A stretch of DNA of 64,000 nucleotides from positions 744,001 to 808,000 of the forward strand of contig NZ_RQPI01000001.1 of assembly GCF_003854965.1 (NCBI RefSeq). Reading direction: 5' to 3'. This document shows, piece after piece, positions 8,684 through 17,300 of this stretch (position 1 is the first letter of the stretch; each line of letters starts with the position of its first letter). Below the pieces are notes generated by a model. It was not told where the DNA came from. It saw only the letters and a list, made by a program, of their open reading frames with translations, and ran no database searches. Origin of the DNA: Paenibacillus rhizophilus (GTDB taxonomy: Bacteria; Bacillota; Bacilli; Paenibacillales; Paenibacillaceae). The position numbers and the translations under genes are program-made.

Positions 8684-9070
8684 TTGAACAAAATTCCTGT
8701 TAAAGGATACTTTCTTAACCGAAGGGAATCTTGCAACGAGCATTCCCATGATGTTTACATTACTTCTTGGGACGGTCGCCCCGTTTATCACGTTCACCCT
8801 TTTTCGGGTGTGACGTCTTATGATGATGGACATGTACATCAATATGCGGGTGTTACCGAGCCTGCTCCAACAGGTGTCCCTCATGTTCATCGTTATTTTA
8901 CCATGACGTCGGTAAACCAGGGGCATACTCATGTCATCCAAGGGGTAACAGGTCCGGCAATTGATGTTCCGGGTGGCGGGCATATCCATTACTTCGAAGG
9001 AGTTACGACGGTAAATGGTATGAGACCGCATACGCATCATTACAAAGGCGCTACGGGTAAGGAAAGCTGA
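8684..9070 (+). CDS. ymaF: YmaF-family His-rich protein
   Basis: A 128-residue protein starting at a TTG with AAGGAG seven bases upstream. It has no signal peptide or membrane helix. The sequence is a series of degenerate repeats, each with a His-x-His pair followed by an aromatic residue and Gly-Val-Thr: HSH, HVH, HVH, HVH, HTH, HIH and HTHH, giving 15 histidines. This matches the YmaF family of spore-formers, whose function is not established. The regular His pairs suggest transition-metal binding or a beta-solenoid. It follows the fetAB metal exporter but has its own leader and terminator. Confidence 0.85.
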   Translation: MNKIPVKGYFLNRRESCNEHSHDVYITSWDGRPVYHVHPFSGVTSYDDGHVHQYAGVTEPAPTGVPHVHRYFTMTSVNQGHTHVIQGVTGPAIDVPGGGHIHYFEGVTTVNGMRPHTHHYKGATGKES

Positions 9071-9118
9071 TCCGAATCGCTGAAACACCGCCGCTGTGCG
9101 TCAGTTCAATTTACCGCC

Positions 9119-9149
9119 AAAGAGCTACCGGATCAACCGGCAGCTCTTT
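9119..9149 (+). terminator. Hairpin terminator between ymaF and the convergent regulator gene
   Basis: AGAGCTACCGG (9121-9131) pairs with CCGGCAGCTCT (9137-9147) with one mismatch, followed by TTGTATAT. It could also serve the regulator gene arriving from the other strand. Confidence 0.7.
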
Positions 9150-9172
9150 GTATATAAAGATGTTAGTTTAAC

Positions 9173-11221
9173 TCAGGAAGGGAACTTCTGGGCAAGCTGA
9201 ATCCGTTTTGTGATTCCCAGCTTAGAGTAGATCGAGATGAGATGTTTTTTTACGGTGATTTCCGAGATATAGAGGGTTTTCGCTACCTCCGAATTGGAGC
9301 ATCCGGCGAGGACCAGCCTAACGACTTCCTTTTCCCGTTTGGTTAGCAGCTGTTCACCGTCCACGGCCGATTCCGCAGCTTCTGCCTGGGCCGGTTCGGC
9401 TGGCGCCGACTTCTTCTTATGATCATTCCCCTGCCACGTAAGACCCGCGCGGTAAAATAACCTCTCCAGGAAGTCCTGAAGCTTCGCGCCCCTAGTGTCG
9501 ACTGCGTATGTGGGTGTCGGAGTGACCCCGTCATAATTAAAGTGAGTGGCTCCTTCAACGGTATGGAAGCCAAAGCCTCTATACACTTTCCTGCTGATTT
9601 CGCTCTCAAAGGGCGAACTAACGAGAATCCCGCCCCGGAACATATAGGAATAAATCAAATAAATGCCAGCCGTCCGGATCGCCGGGTTGAGCAGATCGGA
9701 GTAATAGGTGCATCGCATAAACCATCCCGCAGGCCGCTCGGGCAGCGTTTTCAGTTTGTCCTTTTCTTCCCGGGAAAGGGAGGCCAGATACGGTGAGCAT
9801 AACGGGTCGCTTTCCAGCCATGTAAGTGTGCCCGAGTGGATCGGGATGACGACGAACAGAGCAGCCGCCCGGCCATTATCATCGCGCAGAAGCTTGATCG
9901 AAGACGGATCGAGGGCAAAGACCCCGGTTAAATCTACCGGTTTGACATGCTTGCGAATTTCCTCGGCGCTGTATTCAATGGCATAAGTGGTTCCCGTTTC
10001 GGGATCGACTCCAACCCCGCTGATGGGCTCAATATGATTTTCTCTCCAATTCGCAAAAGCTGCGGCGTCCGCAAGGGTAGACGGTGTAACCGTTTCCCAA
10101 TAATAGGCCCGCTGCTGCTCCTGTCTGGACATGAGCGCCCTTGCCACCTCAATGCCGGTATACCGGAATAATTCACCGACTTCCCAATCCTTTTCCGCAT
10201 ACGGCGCGGCTAACAACGAATTGGCATAATACTGGGCTGCGCGCTGCTTGAGCCGTTTAAACAAGCCGGGAGCCCGGTTTTGCAATCGCAAGCGAATGTA
10301 CTCGCGCAATAAATCGTGTAGCTGCCAGCCCCGCTCAGACTTGCGGACAAAGGAGAGGGAGATTAGCCGGTTAAAGGCTTGAGAGGACACCTCTTCATCC
10401 ATGATAAAGGCCAGAAGCTCATGATGAAAAAGTTGAAGCAGCGAAGCGGCATCCAGCAAGGTTCTTAATTCCGGGTCGGGAACCTCCCGCAGCCACAGCT
10501 CAATGACATCGTCAAAATAATCGCTTCCATAGGCCGGACTGGAGGGAGAGTAAGCGGCTGCAGCCAGAGAAAGGGACAGCGGATGTCCTTTGGTGCGGTC
10601 CGAAAGCTTCTCCACAAGCGCCGGATGATGAATGCCGCATTTCTGCAAATATTCGCTGCAATCTTCCGGGTTTAAATAATGAAGCTCCAGCTGGCAAATG
10701 CGCTCCCGCAATGCCGGAGATACGATCCATCTTCCTTTTAGCGGATGCCGGCCGGCAAATAATAACAGCGTTCTATTCGGGAGCCCCGGGAAAAAAATAT
10801 CCCGCAGCCACGATTCCAGCTCCGGCATTTCCTCAAAGGTGTCGAAGGCAAGGACAAGCCGGCGCTCCGAGGTGATGCCATGAATGAGCTTCATCAGCCC
10901 GTCCAGATGAACGGGCGACGAATGTACGGCGGTTAAACCCGGTGAAAGATGCTTGAATATCGCTTCGACAAGCCCTTGTTCCGTATGTATAAAGTCATTG
11001 CTGTCGATGAGGACGAAAAGGGCATCCATTTGCTTGGACCATGAACGGCACAGCCGCAGATAAGTGCTCTTGCCAATCCCTCCGGTGCCGTACACATGCA
11101 GGATTCGGCAAGCCTGGTCACAGCTCTCTTGCAGAATATGGGTAAAGGTTCCTGTCTCTGTGCTTCGGCCTACAACAAATTGCAGCTCTCTCTCCTCAAT
11201 GGCGCTAAGTTCGACGGTCAA
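9173..11221 (-). CDS. STAND-type ATPase regulator with C-terminal LuxR DNA-binding domain
   Basis: A 682-residue regulator. The frame is closed by a TGA directly upstream, so the TTG at 11221 is the earliest start; the ribosome site is only moderate. Residues 45-53 are a Walker A loop (GTGGIGKST) in a NACHT/NB-ARC-like ATPase module, with Walker B near VLAFDTFEE. A winged-helix/helical region follows (LHDLLREYIRLRL). A central part of about 250 residues has no repeats or known motif. The C-terminal 60 residues are a GerE/LuxR helix-turn-helix (LTKREKEVVRLV, NSEVAKTLYISEITVKKHL). It is divergent from the Tc toxin genes, with a perfect 22-bp palindrome between them, so it is very likely their regulator. 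MalT-type relatives are longer and end in TPR repeats, which are absent here. Confidence 0.85.
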   Translation of the reverse strand: MTVELSAIEERELQFVVGRSTETGTFTHILQESCDQACRILHVYGTGGIGKSTYLRLCRSWSKQMDALFVLIDSNDFIHTEQGLVEAIFKHLSPGLTAVHSSPVHLDGLMKLIHGITSERRLVLAFDTFEEMPELESWLRDIFFPGLPNRTLLLFAGRHPLKGRWIVSPALRERICQLELHYLNPEDCSEYLQKCGIHHPALVEKLSDRTKGHPLSLSLAAAAYSPSSPAYGSDYFDDVIELWLREVPDPELRTLLDAASLLQLFHHELLAFIMDEEVSSQAFNRLISLSFVRKSERGWQLHDLLREYIRLRLQNRAPGLFKRLKQRAAQYYANSLLAAPYAEKDWEVGELFRYTGIEVARALMSRQEQQRAYYWETVTPSTLADAAAFANWRENHIEPISGVGVDPETGTTYAIEYSAEEIRKHVKPVDLTGVFALDPSSIKLLRDDNGRAAALFVVIPIHSGTLTWLESDPLCSPYLASLSREEKDKLKTLPERPAGWFMRCTYYSDLLNPAIRTAGIYLIYSYMFRGGILVSSPFESEISRKVYRGFGFHTVEGATHFNYDGVTPTPTYAVDTRGAKLQDFLERLFYRAGLTWQGNDHKKKSAPAEPAQAEAAESAVDGEQLLTKREKEVVRLVLAGCSNSEVAKTLYISEITVKKHLISIYSKLGITKRIQLAQKFPS

Positions 11222-11289
11222 TCACCACTCACCACCCTCTAATCCCTTATATATCCAGTATATCAGAAAAATCCAACTCCTTCGAAAGT

Positions 11290-11311
11290 ATATTATCCAA
11301 AAGGATAATAT
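11290..11311. promoter_or_regulatory. Perfect palindrome in the toxin-regulator intergenic region
   Basis: ATATTATCC (11290-11298) and GGATAATAT (11303-11311) are perfect inverted 9-mers separated by AAAA, midway between the divergent regulator and TcA genes. It has no T run for a terminator and lies about 80-100 bases before the TcA start, suiting an operator for the LuxR-type protein or another regulator. Confidence 0.5.
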
Positions 11312-11387
11312 TTCTTATTTAAAAATTATGATATCTTTTCTCTGGCAAAAGAGGAGTATCGTTATTGAAGGAGGATTCTTACCCCAT

Positions 11388-14300
11388 ATGGAGATTGTTA
11401 AAAATACATGTACCATCAGAGGCATCATCCAACTGACAAACGGAAAACCCGCAAAGCATGTCAAAGTGGCCGCGTATAACAAGAAATTCAGAAGCGAAAG
11501 CAAGCTCGGAGAAAGCTGGACGGATGATCAGGGGCATTACGAGATCTTCTACCCATCGCCGCCCGAAGGCGATGTCAATCTCCTGGTCCGGTTGGTTGGA
11601 GCTGACGGCCGGGACGGAGCCGAATCCCAGGTTCGTTTTCAGCCAGGGCCGGAAGAAGTCGTAAATTTAACCGTCGATCTTAAGCTGGATGGGCGGGTGT
11701 CGGAGTATGAACAGCTCCTTAGCAGCTTGTCGGAACTTCTGCACAATGTGCAGCCGGGCAGCCTGACCGAAGTGGACCTTCTGTATTTGTCAAAAGAAAG
11801 CAAAATCGAGCCGGAACCGATCCGGCATTATGTGCGGGCATGGACCGCGTCTAAGGAGCTTGACCTGCCGGAGGCGCTGCTCTACGGCTTGTCCCGAAGA
11901 GAGATTCCTTTGGAGTTATCCAGACTCTTATCCATCCCGGGAGAGAAGCTGCGCGCAGCATTGGAATCGGCGGAAGATGAGGGCTTGATCCCGCCATTGT
12001 CTAAAGAAGCGATCCCTCCGTTTCTGGAGAGGCTGCCGGAGCTTCTGTTATCCGGCGCGGAAGCGGGCCAATCGCTAAGATCAGGAGTTAAGGAGGGCGG
12101 AATCGGTGATTTTCTGAAAGCGGCAGCTTTAGGCAATTCAGCGCAAAACAGACTCCGTGAGCTGGTCCTCGGGCACACAGGAGACCCGGTATCTTTATGG
12201 CGCCTGCTCAAGGAAGATCCCGAGTTATCCGGCCATGCTGGCCGAATCCGGCTGATCCTGCAGCTGAAGGAGCTGACGCAGGGGGATTTGCCTTTGGTGA
12301 ATGCCATATTAAGCAAGCTGGATGGGGCGAATCCAGACCATTCGGACGATCTGCGCGAGCTAGTCTTGTGGAACAAGGGGGACTGGCAAGAGCTGCGGGA
12401 TCAGGAGGAAATCGAAGCGGTTAATTCGGAGCGTGCCGTCAGGATTAAGCCGGCCATTCCCCATGCGGCCGCCGAAGTCATCCAGGTGTTGGATCAAGTA
12501 TTCCCCACACAGGCTGTTATACGAAATCTGAAGGCTGACGGCAGCTTTGAGCTGCGGGATGAAGTGCTGGAATTCCTTCAGGACCACCCGGATTTTGATT
12601 TGAAGACTTCGTCCGTGGATACGTTCTTGAAGAAGGCGAAGAGTGGAGAGCAGCAGCTGGGCATTACGGAACAGAGCGGACAGAAGTCGGCTAGCCGTTT
12701 GACCAACCGCTTGAAAAGCATGCAGCGCATTTATAGGCTGACGCCGTCCTATGCGCCGATGAAGGCTCTCTTGGAGGAGGGAATCCACTCGTCGCTCGGA
12801 ATTGCCCAGCATAGCCGTGAGTCGTTTATATCCGACTATGCGGATAAGGTTGGCGGAGAGGGTGCCGCCGGAGATATTTACAACAAAGCGGTATCCGTAA
12901 CGTCCACGGCTTTGGCTGTGTTCGGGCAGATCCAGGAGGCGTCCCGGTCGGTGCAATTTAGCGCCACAACGGCCAATTCGGCGGAAGCCATGGCCGCAGC
13001 GGCATCGCTTCCGGATTGGAGCGAGATGTTCGGAGAGCTGGAATGGTGCGATTGCGAGCATTGCCGTACCGTATACAGTCCGGCGGCCTATCTGGTCGAT
13101 CTGCTTCAAATGCTGTCCAAGACGCCATCTACAACAGGGGGGACCGCTCTTCAAACGCTGCTTGGACGCCGCCCGGATATCGGGCAGCTGGAACTGTCCT
13201 GCGAGAATACGAATATTACGCTGCCTTATATTGATTTGGTCAATGAGCTACTGGAGAATGCCGTATCGCCGGAAACGGCCGTTCGGGCGGCCCAGACAAC
13301 CGGTACCAGCGAAGAGCTCGGCGCCCAGCCGGAGCATGTGAACGCAGGCGCTTATAACCGGCTGTCTCAGAAGGTGTACCCGTTCCGGCTGCCGTTTTCC
13401 CTGTGGCATGAAGAAGCGCGCGCCTACTTGGAGCAAATGAATGTGCCCCGCGTGAAGCTGATGGAAGCCTTCCGGCCCTTGAACGCATCCGCGGAAATCC
13501 CCGGAACGGAGCTGGCTATTGCGACTGAAACGCTGAAGCTCAATCCTGCGGATTGCAGCATTATCACCGGGCTTCGTCCAGAGGGCAAACCGCTCCATTA
13601 TATGTTTGGTTTTGCGGAGAGCAATGTCGGGCTTGAAACATGGGTTCAGGCGATGAGCAGAGCACCGCTGTTATTGGAACGGACGGGGTTGTCCTTTGCG
13701 GAATTGGAGGAACTGCTTGGCGCTTCCTATATTAATCCCACAGGAGAGCTGAGTCTCGATATGGACCCGTCCACTTGTTCGGTTCAATCGGCAGTCGTGC
13801 TGAACCTGTCCGAAAGGGAGCTTGACCGCATTCACCGGTTCGTCCGGCTGCTCCGCAAACTCAAGAATTGGTCGATCAGCCAGCTGGACCATGTGCTGTC
13901 CGCGCTTGGCGGACAATTATTGGATGAGAGCTTTATCATCCGGCTGTCTGAAGTGTTCCATTTGGCGGACGAACTCCAGGTTCCCGCGCAGGAGCTGGTC
14001 TACTGGTGGGGAAGCATCGAGACGACCCCGGCTTATGGGCAATCCGTCAGCCTGTACGAGCGCTTGTTCCTCAATAAGACGGTGGCTCAGCAGGTCGATC
14101 CGGCATTCCTGCTACGTGAGCCGGAACGCGATGAATTGGCCGATACGACCGGTTACCTGGAAGAGCACCAATCGACGCTGCTTGCCGCCTTTCATTTGAC
14201 CGGTGATGAGCTTCGCTCACTTATAGCCGCCTGTCTGCCGGACGACCGGCTGACGCTCGGCAATCTTTCGCTGCTTTATGCCTATACAGGGCTGGCGAAG

Positions 14301-17300
14301 GCGATGGAACTCTCCATCGCCGATTACACAGGCTGGATCAAGCTTATTCCGGCGTCGCCTTTTACCGGAGGCGCCTACAGCGTTCAAAACACGGCCAGAT
14401 TTGTCAATCTGTGCCGCCATGCGTCGGAGGCGGGCTTTGCCGCTGGTGAGCTGCTGTACATCCTCCGTCATGAAGGAAAAGAGGCGGCGCCTTCCGAGCC
14501 GGAGATTCTGGAATTGCTGACGGCTCTACGCAGCGAACTGAGCGAAATTGCAGGTGAAGCCGATTCCGCCGCGAGTGTGGAAGGGTTAAGTCAATCGGCG
14601 GTAATCAGACGGCTCAGCGAATTTACGCAGCTGAATGCCGGGCTTATCATAAAGCTGACGACGGCTTGCCTTACGGTTCCCTCGGCTCCCGAAATCCCGC
14701 TGCTGAAGGCCTTCGTCAACCCGGCATTCATAGGCAGTGCGGGACCGGTAACCAGGGAAGGCTTCCCCCGGTTGTTCCAGTCGGTCCTGAAGCTGGCGAA
14801 AGCCGCTTCCTTGGCCGCAAAGCTCGGGCTTCAGGATGAAGAGGTGAATTTCTTCATCACTAAGTCGGGCAGCCCCGGTTGGCCCGATTGGGACGCCATT
14901 CCAGCAGAGCCGACGGAACTGCTGTTTATAGACGGCGGTTCGATCGCCAGAATCAAGCTGCTCGTTGACTGGCGGGATCGTTACGCCTCCGGCAGCAGCC
15001 GCTGGACGGATTTGTTCAAGCTGGTAGACAGCCGTTCATCGGAACTGGAGGTCCCGGAAGAGCTGTTCGCGGGCTTGGCGGAGCTTACAGGCTGGAAGAC
15101 AGATGACATCAGGCTATGGGCGGGGCTGCACCTGCTTCACCTTAAATACCCGCAGGATTACCGGGATGAGCGATGGCTCCTGAGACTAGCGGAGGGGCTT
15201 TCGCTGATGCAGCGGCTCAATGTTCCAGTTGTCGAAGCGAAGAGATGGACGGTCTCCGGTATAAGCGAGTACGAGATCTGGAGCATCAGACGGGCACTGA
15301 AAGCGAAGTACGATGAGCAGCAATGGCTGTCCGTTGCCAAATCGCTGAAAAACCGCCTGCGAGAACAGCAGCGCTCGGCGCTGACCGCCTATCTCAAGCA
15401 TGATTTTTATTACACCAAACGGACCGAGGATTTATTCGCTTACTTTCTCATCGACGTGGAAATGGGCGCCATGCAGGAAACCTCCCGGATCAAGCAGGCG
15501 ATCTCATCGGTACAGCTGTTTGTGCAGCGCTGCCTGATGAATCTGGAGCCGGAGGTTCACCTGACGCACGAGGCTGCTGAAGACTGGAAGAAAATCCGGA
15601 ACTACCGGATTTGGGAAGCCAACCGGAAGATATTCTTGTATCCGGAGAACTGGCTGGAGCCGGAGCTGCGCGACAATAAGTCTCCTTTTTTCACCGAGCT
15701 GCAAAAAGAGTTCATGGAAAACGAAGCGAAGCTCGAGCGTGCGGAAGCCTCCTTTATGAATTACATGGAGAAGCTGGACCGGGTGTCACGGCTCGATATC
15801 GCCGCCATGTACCATCAATATGAGGATCATGGAAACGGGATATTTACCGATATCCTTCATGTGTTTGGACGGACGCAGAACAGCCCGCATATTTACTATT
15901 ACCGCCGGTTTGAGAACGGCCTCACATGGACCGCTTGGGAGAAGGTCGACACGGACATTGAAGGGGAACATCTGATTCCCGTTCTGTACAAAAGCCGGCT
16001 CTATCTCTTCTGGCCGATCTTCAAGGAAGTGGCCAAAACGCCGGATGTGTTAAATCCATCGGGAGAGAAGCCGCAGAAGTTCCTGCAGGTCGGGCTGGCG
16101 TGGAGCGAATACCGCTTCGGAAGCTGGTCCCCCAAGACGGTGACGAATGCCAATCTGGATATGACGCAGCGCTACGATAAGGAAAATATCGCTTTTCACT
16201 CCTATATTGACGAGGAGAACAGCTTGTTTATCGAGGCCATCATCCACTATAACGGGTATTCCCTGTATTCGAGGCTGTTCTATTTTAAGCTGAACAACCC
16301 GGATGGCCGAGTGAATGTGTATCCGGTATATTCCGGCTTGCTGGGCAAACGTTACCCTCTTCCGGATGCCACGGATGTATACAACAATGCCATCAGCCCC
16401 TTCAACGAGGGGGCGGGCCGGGTCGTCATTCCTATCGATAACAATGACGGCGGCTACAACAGGGAGGATATGATCTATCACAGAGACTCTTTCAAAATCG
16501 TCTTCCCTCAAAACAACTTGTGGTTTGACGGCAGCCGCCCCTTCTTTTATCAGGATGCGAAGCGCGTGCTATTCGTGACGTCAACGCCGTACAAAACGTC
16601 CTTGCTCGAATATAACAGGCTGATGGTTGGCGGGTTCGGACTCTCGCTGACTTCGCCTTACGGGGGCAGCTATCTTTTGTTCCATACGGCATTTCATCCT
16701 TACGTAACATCCTTCGTAGAGAAGCTGAACAATGTGGGGATTGACGGACTTCTGAGCCCGCAAACGCAGAGCATGGAGAAGGAATTCTTTGAAGCGGAGT
16801 ACCAGCCGTTGACCGAGCCGAACGAGTACGGTTTTACCGGGTGCGTCAGCCGTCCGTATCCAAAGGAAAATGTGGATTTTAGTATCTATGGGCCATACTC
16901 CGTATATAACTGGGAAATCTTTTTCCATACACCCTTGCTTCTGGCCGACCGGCTCAGCAAAAATCAGCAGTTTGAAGAGGCCCAGCGGTGGTTCCACTAT
17001 ATTTTTGACCCGACGAATTCTTCACCTGAGACCAAAGGATACTGGAAGCTGCTTCCTTTCCGGCAAAATGACGCGGCAACAACCCTGCGGGAGTATATGA
17101 TGCTGCTCCACTACGAGGGGAGTGACCCCGAGACGCTTAACCGTAAGCTGGAGTTCGAGAAGCTGATTGCCGCATGGAAGAGCAACCCCTTCAACCCGCA
17201 TCTGATTGCCCGCATTAGGATTTCTTCTTATCAAAAACTGGTCGTCATGAAATATTTGGATAACCTGATCGCTTGGGCTGACCAGCTGTTCCGTCAAGAC

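Noticed and set aside
12360..13154. Long antisense reading frame (about 264 codons) inside tcA
   Set aside because: It lies opposite a clearly coding TcA region and has no recognisable domain; GC-rich codons produce open antisense frames.
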